In this document: piece after piece, positions 49,334-57,280 of the stretch
Position numbering within the stretch: the first letter of the stretch is position 1
Layout of the letters: each line of letters begins with the position of its first letter
Source: Homoserinimonas sp044769865
GTDB lineage: Bacteria > Actinomycetota > Actinomycetes > Actinomycetales > Microbacteriaceae
Direction of reading: 5' to 3'
Assembly (NCBI RefSeq): GCF_044769865.1
Contig: NZ_JBIZWA010000002.1
Location: forward strand, 1 to 64,000
Length of the DNA: 64,000 bases
Notes under the pieces: model-generated
Databases searched by the model: none
What the model saw: the letters and a program-made list of their open reading frames with translations, nothing else
What the model was told of the DNA's origin: nothing
Program-made: the position numbers and the translations under genes

Positions 49334-51363
49334 CAGCGGGCCAGAAAGAGTTGCATCGACGTCGGCGCCATCCGCACCTTCGAGCCGGGCGCGTGCACGT
49401 CGGGCCCAGTGATGTCGAGGGCCGAATCCCACAGCAGCACGTAGTCGCTGACGCCCGGATGCTCCGGCAGGCACACGAACTCCTCCGACTCGCGCCCCTG
49501 CACAACGAGGAGGATGCGGTTGAACTCCTCATGCTCGGGTGTCGACGCCGCAAGGTACTGGGAGACGCGCTGGGCAGGGGAGTCCCAGTCCTCGATCGAC
49601 ATCTCGGCGCCCGCAGCGTTGTACCAGTGCATCTCGCTCGCCGACGGCACCTTCTCGCCCAGCTTGCCGAAGCGCACGGGGCGCAGCGCGGGGTTCTCCC
49701 GCCGCAGTCGCAGCAACTTCTTGGAGATCTCGAACAGGTCGCGCTGCCACTCCTCGTGCTCCCACGGCAACCAGCTGAGCTCGTCATCGTGGCAGTAGGC
49801 GTTGTTGTTGCCGCGCTGGCTGCGGCCGAACTCGTCGCCCGCCGTGATCATGGGGATGCCCGCCGACAGCAGCAGCGTACCGAGGAGGTTGCGCATGGCC
49901 TTGCGTCGAGATGTGGTGATCTCGGGGTCGTCGGTCGGTCCCTCCCACCCGTGGTTGAAGGAGTGGTTGTTGTCGGTGCCGTCTCGGTTGAACTCGCCGT
50001 TGCCGAGGTTGTGCTTGCGGTTGTACGAGGTGAGGTCGGCCATCGTGAAACCGTCGTGGGCCGTGATGAAGTTGACGCTCGCGAGCGGTCCGCGCTCCTG
50101 GCTGAAGACGTGCGCGGAGCCTGCGAAGCGCCGCGTCATGCTGCCGATGCCCTGGCTCGCGGTGCCGTGGTGACGCTCTGCGGCGATGTCCGAGAGCCAG
50201 AAGTCGCGCATCCGGTCGCGGTAGCCGTCGTTCCATTCCATCCAGCCTGTGGGGAAGTTGCCGGTCTGCCAGCCGCCAGCGCCGACATCCCACGGTTCGG
50301 CGATCATCTTCACGCCCTGCAGCTGCGGGTCCTCGACGATTGCCTTGAGCAGCGGATGCTCGGGGTCGAACTCGTGGGCAGCATTGCGCCCCAGCGTCGC
50401 GGCCAGGTCGAAGCGGAACCCGTCGACCTGCACCTCGTTCGCCCAGTACCGCAGCGAATCGAGGATGAGCCGCTGCACCGCAGGCACCGAGGTATCGAGG
50501 GAGTTGCCGCATCCGGTGACGTCGATGTAGTTGCCGTCGGCATCCTGCCGGTAGTAGGAGGCATCGTCGATCCCTCGGAAGCTTGTCGTGGGCCCGCCCG
50601 GTCCCTGCTCGGAGGTGTGGTTGTAGACGACATCGAGAATGACCTCGAGGCCGGCCTCGTGGAGCAGTTTGACCATGCCCTTGAACTCGCGCAGTACCGC
50701 CGCGGTACCACCGGCTTGGGCGGCGGCCGACGCATATTCCGTGTGGGGCGTGAAGAAGTTGAGCGTGTTGTAGCCCCAGTAGTTGCTGAAGCCGAGCTTC
50801 GTGAGCCGTTCCTCGCTCACCGACTGGTGCACCGGCAGCAGTTGGATGGTGGTCACACCCAGGTCCTTCAGCTGCGCGATCGCCGTCTCATGGGCGAGGC
50901 CCGCATAGGTTCCACGGAACTCCTCCGGCACCGCAGGGTTGAGCTTCGAGATGCCCTTGGCGTGCGCCTCATAGATGACCGTGTGATCGAGCGGCACACG
51001 CGGTTTCTGCGCACCACACCAGTCAAAGGCGTCATCCTGCACATAGGAACGCCACTCGCCACTCGGGCTCCGCACGAGCCCCCTGGCATAGGGGTCGAGC
51101 AGGTTCCGCCGGTCATCGAAGCGCTCGCCCTCGCCGCGCACCCGCAACGAGTAGCGGGCACCCGGTACAAGCAGCGGATGCCGCACCGCCCACACATCAT
51201 GCTCGTCGCGGCTGAGTGGGGCCGTCGCCACGATGCGATTGGCATCGGCGTGGTCGAAGAGGCACACCTCGACCGCAGTCGCATGGGCTGACCACACGCG
51301 GAGCTCGCCGCCGCCCTCGCCGGCGCGCACCCCGAGGTCGCGCAGAGGATCGTGGGAGGCCAT
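49333..51363 (-). CDS. glgX: Glycogen debranching enzyme GlgX
   Basis: 676 residues, GH13. Hydrolyses alpha-1,6 branches of limit dextrin. CBM48-type N-terminal beta domain (about 10-110: GELRVWSAHATAVEVCLFD), barrel with VIYEAHAKGISKLNP, LEVILDVVYNHTSEQG, nucleophile Asp in DGFRFDLAATLG, Glu in MIAEPWDVGAGGW and Asp in FITAHDGFTM. Leaderless-type -10 (TACTCT) 6 bases before the ATG. The TreX group, which also serves trehalose synthesis, is an alternative name. Divergent from the cysteine desulfurase. Confidence 0.95.
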   Translation of the reverse strand: MASHDPLRDLGVRAGEGGGELRVWSAHATAVEVCLFDHADANRIVATAPLSRDEHDVWAVRHPLLVPGARYSLRVRGEGERFDDRRNLLDPYARGLVRSPSGEWRSYVQDDAFDWCGAQKPRVPLDHTVIYEAHAKGISKLNPAVPEEFRGTYAGLAHETAIAQLKDLGVTTIQLLPVHQSVSEERLTKLGFSNYWGYNTLNFFTPHTEYASAAAQAGGTAAVLREFKGMVKLLHEAGLEVILDVVYNHTSEQGPGGPTTSFRGIDDASYYRQDADGNYIDVTGCGNSLDTSVPAVQRLILDSLRYWANEVQVDGFRFDLAATLGRNAAHEFDPEHPLLKAIVEDPQLQGVKMIAEPWDVGAGGWQTGNFPTGWMEWNDGYRDRMRDFWLSDIAAERHHGTASQGIGSMTRRFAGSAHVFSQERGPLASVNFITAHDGFTMADLTSYNRKHNLGNGEFNRDGTDNNHSFNHGWEGPTDDPEITTSRRKAMRNLLGTLLLSAGIPMITAGDEFGRSQRGNNNAYCHDDELSWLPWEHEEWQRDLFEISKKLLRLRRENPALRPVRFGKLGEKVPSASEMHWYNAAGAEMSIEDWDSPAQRVSQYLAASTPEHEEFNRILLVVQGRESEEFVCLPEHPGVSDYVLLWDSALDITGPDVHAPGSKVRMAPTSMQLFLAR

Positions 51364-51369
51364 CGTTCT

Positions 51370-51375
51370 AGAGTA
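51370..51375 (-). promoter_or_regulatory. -10 TACTCT for glgX
   Basis: On minus, TACTCT ends 6 bases before the ATG at 51363. Confidence 0.45.
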
Positions 51376-51455
51376 ATGAGGGCCCGTGTCACGCCGGTTA
51401 CGAGGGCTACCCCAATACGGGTTCTGGAACGAGCACTTCACCTGCAAGGAGCAGC

Positions 51456-52610
51456 ATGCCGGTCTACCTGGACCACGCGGCCACGACGCCCATGCTGCCT
51501 GCCGTGCGCGACGCCTATGTGGCGGCGCTCGACCTCGTCGGCAACCCGGCATCCATCCACGCCCACGGCCAGAACGCCAAGCGGATGCTCGAGGAGGCGC
51601 GCGAGCAGGTCGCGGCATCGCTCGGCTGCGACCCCATCGAGGTCGTGTTCACCTCGGGCGGCACAGAGGCGGTCAACCTCGGCGTCAAGGGACTCTTCTG
51701 GGCGCGCAATGCCGCGGGCGCATCGAGGCCCAGGATCCTCGTGCCGCGCGGCGAGCACCACGCGACGATCGACACGGTCGAGTGGCTGGCCACACACGAG
51801 GGTGCCGTCATCGACTGGCTGCCGATCGACGCCGTGGGCCGCATCGACGTCGCCGCCGTCGACAGCGCGCTGCGCGAGCACGACGACATCGCCCTCCTCA
51901 CCCTCCTCTGGGCCAACAACGAGGTGGGCACCATCCAGCCCGTCGGGGAGCTCACGGCGCTCGCCGCAGCCCACGGGGTGCCCGTGCACGTGGACGCTGT
52001 CTCGGCCTACGGGCACCTGCCCGTCTCCCTGCGCGACAGCGGAGCATCCGCCATCAGCATCTCCGCACACAAGATCGGTGGTCCGCTCGGCATCGGCGCC
52101 CTCGCTCTCTCCCGAAGCGCTACGGTCGAGCCGCTGCTCCACGGGGGAGGGCAGCAGCGCAACGTGAGGTCGGGAACGCAGGATGCCCCAGGTGCCATCG
52201 CGTTCGGCGTCGCGGCGCAGCATCCGCTCTCCTCCCTCGAGCCTCTCCGCGACCGCCTCATTGAGGGCGTGCTCGCCAGCGTCGAGGGGGCCGTGCTGCG
52301 GGGAGACCCCGAGCACCGACTGGACAACAATGCCCACTTCACCTTCGAGGGCTGCCAGGGCGACTCGCTGCTGTTCATGCTCGACATGGCGGGCATCTCG
52401 GCGAGCACGGGCTCGGCCTGCCAAGCCGGCATCCCGGAGCCCTCGCACGTGCTGCTCGGCATGGGGCTGACCGAAGCGGATGCTCGCAGCGCGCTGCGCT
52501 TCACCCTCGGCCACGACTCGACCGAGGCCGATGTCGACGCCCTCCTGGCGGCCCTCCCCGCCGCGGTCGAGCGTGCGCGGCGCGCGGGCTACAGCGATCG
52601 CGCCGTCTGA
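51456..52610 (+). CDS. Cysteine desulfurase (NifS/IscS family)
   Basis: 384 residues. Moves sulfur from cysteine to a protein persulfide. PLP-binding Lys206 in SISAHKIGGPLG, active Cys322 in STGSACQAG, and YLDHAATTP at the N-terminus. In actinobacteria this gene normally sits beside mnmA and supplies sulfur for 2-thiouridine; here a four-gene module separates them. Shine-Dalgarno AAGGAG precedes the ATG. Confidence 0.94.
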   Translation: MPVYLDHAATTPMLPAVRDAYVAALDLVGNPASIHAHGQNAKRMLEEAREQVAASLGCDPIEVVFTSGGTEAVNLGVKGLFWARNAAGASRPRILVPRGEHHATIDTVEWLATHEGAVIDWLPIDAVGRIDVAAVDSALREHDDIALLTLLWANNEVGTIQPVGELTALAAAHGVPVHVDAVSAYGHLPVSLRDSGASAISISAHKIGGPLGIGALALSRSATVEPLLHGGGQQRNVRSGTQDAPGAIAFGVAAQHPLSSLEPLRDRLIEGVLASVEGAVLRGDPEHRLDNNAHFTFEGCQGDSLLFMLDMAGISASTGSACQAGIPEPSHVLLGMGLTEADARSALRFTLGHDSTEADVDALLAALPAAVERARRAGYSDRAV

Positions 52611-52622
52611 GACCGCCGCCAA

Positions 52623-52628
52623 TATGCT
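52623..52628 (+). promoter_or_regulatory. -10 TATGCT for a leaderless transcript
   Basis: TATGCT, 6 bases before the ATG at 52635, directly after the desulfurase stop. Confidence 0.45.
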
Positions 52629-52634
52629 GGCGCC

Positions 52635-54005
52635 ATGGATGCAATGGCGCAGACAGTCAGCCGAAGGTCGATCGCGACCTACGCGGTCGGTTCGCTCGGG
52701 ACGGGCGGCTTCGGCACGCTTCCGGGCCTCGTGCTTGTCTACTACCTGACCGACACGCTCGGCGTTGCGGCGCTCGCCGCGGGGCTGGTCGTCACGCTCG
52801 CGAAGATCTGGGACGTCATCATCGACCCCGTCATCGGCGCGCGCAGCGACGCAAGCCTCGCCGCGACCGGGTCTCGGCGACGTTTCATGGTGCTCGGCGG
52901 CGTCGCGCTGCCGATCTTCTTCGTGCTGACCTTCGCTGTTCCTGCGGGGATCGGGCCGGTCGCATCCGCCGTGTGGGTCGCGCTCGCGTTCCTGCTCTGC
53001 GCGACGGCGTTCAGCCTCTTCCAGGTGCCGTACATCGCGCTGCCCGCCGAGCTCACGGCGGGTTATGACGACCGCACCCGCCTGCTCACGTGGCGGGTCG
53101 TCGTGCTGACCCTCGCCATCCTCCTCTTCGGCGCAGGCGGGCCGGTATTGCGCGGCCTCGGCGATGATCCGCGTGCCGGGTACCTGCTCATGGCGGTCGT
53201 CGCGGGGCTCGTCATCGGGGGCGGGATGCTCATCTCCTCGCGCGTTGCGCCCGTCGCCTCGCCTGGGGCAGCGCCGACGACGTCGCTCGCGGAGTCGTAC
53301 CGCGGCGGGCTCGCGGCACTGCGCTCGAGCCAGCCGTTCCGCGCCCTCCTCGCGACCTTCGTGCTGCAGGGCCTCGCGACGGGCCTGATGCTCGCGGGCG
53401 CACAGTATGTCGCGACGTGGGTGCTCCGCTCCGAGGACGCCGTGACGCTACTCTTCGCCGCGCTCATCGCGCCCGCGCTCCTGCTCGCGCCCGTCTGGGG
53501 GCGGGTGTCTCGTCGCGTGGGCAAGCACCGCGCCTTCGTGGTTGCGAGCGTGCTGTTCAGCCTTGCCGCGCTGTCGATGCTGGGCCTCCTCTGGGCACCC
53601 GGCGCCTGGGTCTACATCCCAGTGGCGGTGGCGGGCGGAGCATACGCGGGCATGCAGTCGCTTCCCATGGCGATGCTTCCCGATGTGATCTCGCACGACG
53701 AGCGGGTGACAGGGCTCAGCCGCGCCGGCATCTTCGGGGGAGTGTGGACGGCGGGCGAGACCACCGGCATGGCGTTCGGCGCGACGGCGCTCACGATCGT
53801 GCTCGCCCTCAGCGGCTACGTCGAGAGCGTCGCGGGAGTCGCTGCCGTGCAGCCCGACGCGGCGATCGACGGCATCGTGCTCAGCTTCAGCGTCGTGCCC
53901 GCGGCCTTCATGCTCGCGAGCCTGCTCCTGCTTCGCCGCTATCGCCTTCGCCGGGCAGACACCGACGAACCACAGCTCATTCCGACATCGCAGGAGACAC
54001 CATGA
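52635..54005 (+). CDS. MFS transporter, GPH (MelB-like) sugar symporter type
   Basis: 456 residues with 12 predicted membrane helices. The cation-binding motif region WDVIIDPVIGARSD near helix 2 and PYIALPAELTAGYDDRTRLLTWRVV between helices 4 and 5 are characteristic of the glycoside-pentoside-hexuronide family. The second half starts near 225 (FRALLATFVLQGLATG). Substrate unknown. Its stop overlaps the decarboxylase ATG, so the two are coupled. Confidence 0.88.
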   Translation: MDAMAQTVSRRSIATYAVGSLGTGGFGTLPGLVLVYYLTDTLGVAALAAGLVVTLAKIWDVIIDPVIGARSDASLAATGSRRRFMVLGGVALPIFFVLTFAVPAGIGPVASAVWVALAFLLCATAFSLFQVPYIALPAELTAGYDDRTRLLTWRVVVLTLAILLFGAGGPVLRGLGDDPRAGYLLMAVVAGLVIGGGMLISSRVAPVASPGAAPTTSLAESYRGGLAALRSSQPFRALLATFVLQGLATGLMLAGAQYVATWVLRSEDAVTLLFAALIAPALLLAPVWGRVSRRVGKHRAFVVASVLFSLAALSMLGLLWAPGAWVYIPVAVAGGAYAGMQSLPMAMLPDVISHDERVTGLSRAGIFGGVWTAGETTGMAFGATALTIVLALSGYVESVAGVAAVQPDAAIDGIVLSFSVVPAAFMLASLLLLRRYRLRRADTDEPQLIPTSQETP

Positions 54006-55483
54006 CCGCGACCCCGCTGAGCCCAGAGTCCAACGCCATCCTCGACCGCCTGCGATTGCTGCGCGAGGCGGATGCCCCGACGCACGGCGGACGCGTGCTC
54101 TCCTACGTCTACGACTCCGGCCTCGCGGAACTCGACGAGCTCGCAGCACAGGCGATCCGCATCATGCAGCCGGTCAATGGCCTCGATCCGACGACGTTCC
54201 CATCCGTCGCGACCATGGAGCGCGAGGTCGTGGGATTCGCACGACGGATGCTTCATGGCGACGACGCGGTCGTCGGCTCCGTCACCTCGGGCGGCACGGA
54301 GAGCTGCCTCCTGGCGGTCAAGACCGCGAGAGACCTGTGGCGAGCCGAAGGCGGTGTGGGGGTGCCGCGGATCGTCGCTCCTGTGACCGTGCACGCCGCG
54401 TTCCACAAGGCTGCGCACTACTTCGGGCTCGAGCTCGACCTCGTGCCGGTCGGCCCCGACGGTTCCGTCGCGGCGGACGACCTGATCGGCCGGTTGTCGG
54501 CGGATGTCGCGCTCGTCGTGGTCTCGGCACCCGCGTATCCGCACGCGAGCCTCGACCCCATCGAGGAGATCGCCGCCGCGGCATCCGTCGCAGGGATCCC
54601 ATGCCACGTCGACGCCTGCATCGGCGGGTGGGCGCTGCCCTGGTGGGGTGGCGTGCCACGGTGGGACTTCGCGGTCGAGGGAGTCACGAGCATCTCCGCC
54701 GACCTGCACAAGTACGGCTACGCACCGAAGGGTGCGTCGGTGCTGCTGCATCGCGGACTCGATCGTCACCGCGCGCAGTACTTCGCGACGACCCGCTGGC
54801 CGGGGTATCCGGTGGTGAACCCGACGATGATGGGGTCGAAGTCCGCCGGTTCCCTTGCGGCCGCCTGGGCCATCATCGAGCGCCTGGAGGAGGAGAGCTT
54901 CGCTGAACTGACCGCGAGCATGCGACGTGCGACCGAGACGCTGCGCGAGGTCGTCGACGGGATCGAGGGACTCCGCGTCGTGGGCTCGCCTGTCGGTCCG
55001 CTGTTCGCTGTTGAAACGGATGTCGCGGCAGCCGCCGCACGTCAGGTCGACCCGCACCACTGGGCCGACGCGGTGCGCCAGCGCGGTTGGCTCCTGCAGC
55101 AGCAGCCAGGGATCGTGCAGCCAAACGGCGTCCGCCTATCAAAGACGACGCACCTCACCATCACGCCCGTGACTGAGAGTGTGCTGGAGGAGCTCGGGGC
55201 TGCACTGCGGGCGGGTGCCGACGAGGTCCGAGGCGTCCCCGCGGTGGCCGCGCACGATGCCCTTGCGTCGCTTCCGGCCGGCGTGCTGGCCGCAGCGGGC
55301 GCTGGCGGCATGGACTCGCAGACCGCGGCGTCCGTGTTGCAGGGCCTTGGTCTCGGCGGTGCGGGCGGCGCACTGCCGGACCGCATGGCTCCCGTGCTCT
55401 CACTCATGGAGGCGCTGCCGCCTGAGGTCACCGAGCGTCTGCTCATCGAGCTCCTCGCACGGCTCGTCGAGCCCAGCGCTTGA
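54002..55483 (+). CDS. PLP-dependent decarboxylase/lyase (sphingosine-1-phosphate-lyase-like)
   Basis: 493 residues, fold type I PLP enzyme. PLP Lys237 in SISADLHKYGYAPKG, with VTSGGTESCLLAVKTARD (phosphate loop) and CHVDACIGGWALPWWGG. These match group II decarboxylases of the S1P-lyase branch. About 110 extra C-terminal residues (from 384) are Ala/Leu-rich helices. No signal peptide. Coupled with the MFS gene, so import and breakdown of one compound is plausible; sphingoid substrates are not expected in this group, so the substrate is open. Confidence 0.82.
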   Translation: MTATPLSPESNAILDRLRLLREADAPTHGGRVLSYVYDSGLAELDELAAQAIRIMQPVNGLDPTTFPSVATMEREVVGFARRMLHGDDAVVGSVTSGGTESCLLAVKTARDLWRAEGGVGVPRIVAPVTVHAAFHKAAHYFGLELDLVPVGPDGSVAADDLIGRLSADVALVVVSAPAYPHASLDPIEEIAAAASVAGIPCHVDACIGGWALPWWGGVPRWDFAVEGVTSISADLHKYGYAPKGASVLLHRGLDRHRAQYFATTRWPGYPVVNPTMMGSKSAGSLAAAWAIIERLEEESFAELTASMRRATETLREVVDGIEGLRVVGSPVGPLFAVETDVAAAAARQVDPHHWADAVRQRGWLLQQQPGIVQPNGVRLSKTTHLTITPVTESVLEELGAALRAGADEVRGVPAVAAHDALASLPAGVLAAAGAGGMDSQTAASVLQGLGLGGAGGALPDRMAPVLSLMEALPPEVTERLLIELLARLVEPSA

Positions 55484-55508
55484 CCGGACATCCTTGCACC
55501 TGTAAGTT
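55480..55508 (+). promoter_or_regulatory. Promoter TTGACC-N17-TAAGTT before the small regulator gene
   Basis: Best -35/-10 pair seen: TTGACC at 55480-55485, exactly 17 bases, then TAAGTT at 55503-55508. The start would fall near 55515, inside the palindrome at 55496-55523. Confidence 0.6.
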
Positions 55509-55523
55509 TCTTATGACAGGTGC
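55496..55523 (+). promoter_or_regulatory. Inverted-repeat operator overlapping the -10
   Basis: GCACCTGT (55496-55503) and ACAGGTGC (55516-55523) are perfect 8-bp inverted repeats around AAG-TTT-CTT-ATG. The position across the -10 and start site suits repression by the regulator encoded next. Confidence 0.65.
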
Positions 55524-55537
55524 GAGGGGGTGGGGTC

Positions 55538-55879
55538 TTGGATGTCGATGTTGACGCTCTGAGCTCGCGCCTCACCGCGATCTCGAGCGCGCAGCGGATG
55601 CGCATCATCGCCCTCCTCGAAGGAGAGCGGCTTCACGTCAGCGAGCTTGCCCGAAGGGTAGGAATGTCGCGCGCCCTCCTCTACATGCATCTCAACAAGC
55701 TCGAGGAGGCTGGCTTCGTCACCGGCCATCTCGAACTCAGCGACGACGGCAAGGCGCTCAAGTACTTCGAGGTCGTGCCCTTCAGTCTCACCATCGACGC
55801 CGCCACGCTCGTGGACGCCGTCGCAAAGAGCAATGCCGACGCAGAGGGCGCCGGCGACACACAGACAGGAGACAACTGA
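55538..55879 (+). CDS. Small winged-helix (ArsR-type) regulator
   Basis: 113 residues from TTG 55538 with GAGGGGG 7 bases upstream. GTG at 55520 is rejected because it lies in the operator. A winged helix covers about 12-72: SAQRMRIIALLEGERLHVSELARRVGMSRALLYMHLNKLEEAGFV, typical of ArsR/MarR-like repressors. The C-terminal part (AATLVDAVAKSNADAEG) is short. No cysteine pair for metals. Probably controls its own promoter and the adjoining small membrane protein. Confidence 0.85.
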   Translation: MDVDVDALSSRLTAISSAQRMRIIALLEGERLHVSELARRVGMSRALLYMHLNKLEEAGFVTGHLELSDDGKALKYFEVVPFSLTIDAATLVDAVAKSNADAEGAGDTQTGDN

Positions 55880-56100
55880 TGGAAGCCTTGGCCTATATCC
55901 CGTGGTTCGCGTGGATCGCGATCGTCGCCATCATCGTCGGCGGACTCATCACGCTCGGCAGAATCTTCGCTGAACGCAACAACAAGGTCGCGGAGGCGCT
56001 CGAGCAGAACACCGCCGTCAACGAGCGGCTCATCGCCCGTCTCGATGCGATTGACTCGCGTCTCGGCGCCGTCGAGAAGACGCTCACCGACATCCCGTGA
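55879..56100 (+). CDS. Small membrane protein with coiled-coil tail
   Basis: 73 residues. One helix (about 5-27: AYIPWFAWIAIVAIIVGGLITLG) followed by a charged coiled coil (NNKVAEALEQNTAVNERLIARLDAIDSRLGAVEKTL). The ATG shares one base with the regulator stop, so the two are coupled. Such regulator plus one-helix protein pairs are common in actinobacteria but uncharacterised; it may sense or tether the regulator at the membrane. Function unknown. Confidence 0.8.
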   Translation: MEALAYIPWFAWIAIVAIIVGGLITLGRIFAERNNKVAEALEQNTAVNERLIARLDAIDSRLGAVEKTLTDIP

Positions 56101-56119
56101 CCGCTCAGATGTCGCCGCG

Positions 56120-56125
56120 TAGACT
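56120..56125 (+). promoter_or_regulatory. -10 TAGACT for mnmA
   Basis: TAGACT, 6 bases before the ATG at 56132. Confidence 0.45.
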
Positions 56126-56131
56126 GCTGCG

Positions 56132-57241
56132 ATGAAGATTTTGGCGGCGATGAGTGGCGGGGTGGACTCCGCGGTTGCTGCCGCGCGCGCGGTCGACGCG
56201 GGTCATGAGGTCGTCGGCGTGCACCTCGCGCTGAGCCGCATGCCGGGCACACTGCGTACGGGCAGCCGTGGATGCTGCACGATCGAGGACTCGATGGACG
56301 CGCAGCGCGCCGCCAACATCATGGGCATCCCGTACTACGTGTGGGATTTCTCGGAGCGCTTCAAAGAAGACGTCGTCGATGATTTCATCGCCGAGTATGA
56401 GGCGGGTCGCACACCTAACCCCTGCATGCGCTGCAACGAGAAGATCAAGTTCGCGGCGCTCCTCGAGAAGGCAATCGACCTCGGCTTCGACGCTGTCGTC
56501 ACCGGCCACTACGCCGCGATCCGTGAGGACGAGCACGGCAATCGTGAACTCCACCGCGCGGCCGACTGGGCCAAGGACCAGTCCTATGTGCTGGGCGTGC
56601 TCACGGCCGAGCAGCTGAAGCACTGCATGTTCCCGCTGGCGGACACGCCCTCCAAGGCGGAAGTGCGGGCTGAAGCGGCCGAGCGCGGCTTCAGCGTCGC
56701 GAGCAAGCCCGACAGCCACGACATCTGCTTCATTCCCGACGGCGACACTCGCGGCTGGCTCGCCGAGCGGCTGGGCGCCGAGCCCGGCATCATCCTCGAT
56801 CGCGAGGGCAACAAAGTCGGCAAGCACGAGGGCGCCGCCGCGTTCACGATCGGCCAGCGCAAGGGACTCAATCTCGGCATCCCCAGCGTGGACGGCCGCC
56901 CCCGCTACGTGCTCGACATCCAGCCCAAGCAGAACACGGTCGTCGTCGGTCCGCGCGAGGCGCTCGACCTCGCCGAGATCGCGGGGAGCCGATTCAGCTG
57001 GGCGGGCCTTCCTCCCGCCGACGCCGCAACGCCCTTCGCCTGCCACGTGCAGGTGCGGGCACACTCAGACCCCGTTTCGGCACTGGCCCATGTCGAGACG
57101 GGCGAGCTGATCATCCGTCCCGACGTGCCCCTCAATGGTGTCTCGACGGGTCAGACCGCCGTTGTCTACGTCGGCACGCGCGTGCTCGGCCAGTGCACGA
57201 TCGACCGCACCGTGAGTGCGGCGCCGCTCGCCGCGCACTGA
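56132..57241 (+). CDS. mnmA: tRNA-specific 2-thiouridylase MnmA
   Basis: 369 residues. Adds sulfur to U34 of tRNA Lys, Glu and Gln. PP-loop SGGVDS at 8-13, catalytic Cys in NPCMRCNEKIKF near 100, second catalytic Cys in HDICFIPDGD near 199, and GHYAAI. C-terminal OB and beta-barrel domains. Sulfur comes through a desulfurase, most likely the one at 51456-52610. Length is usual. Confidence 0.97.
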   Translation: MKILAAMSGGVDSAVAAARAVDAGHEVVGVHLALSRMPGTLRTGSRGCCTIEDSMDAQRAANIMGIPYYVWDFSERFKEDVVDDFIAEYEAGRTPNPCMRCNEKIKFAALLEKAIDLGFDAVVTGHYAAIREDEHGNRELHRAADWAKDQSYVLGVLTAEQLKHCMFPLADTPSKAEVRAEAAERGFSVASKPDSHDICFIPDGDTRGWLAERLGAEPGIILDREGNKVGKHEGAAAFTIGQRKGLNLGIPSVDGRPRYVLDIQPKQNTVVVGPREALDLAEIAGSRFSWAGLPPADAATPFACHVQVRAHSDPVSALAHVETGELIIRPDVPLNGVSTGQTAVVYVGTRVLGQCTIDRTVSAAPLAAH

Positions 57242-57268
57242 ACGCCCCCGAACTGGGGTGCCCTGCGG

Positions 57269-57274
57269 CACAAT
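57269..57274 (+). promoter_or_regulatory. -10-like CACAAT for the ATPase gene
   Basis: CACAAT, 6 bases before the ATG at 57281. Confidence 0.3.
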
Positions 57275-57280
57275 GGGGGA

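Noticed and set aside
49303..51291. 662-codon plus frame antisense to glgX
   Set aside because: The catalytic residues of GlgX are on the minus strand; the plus frame resembles no family.
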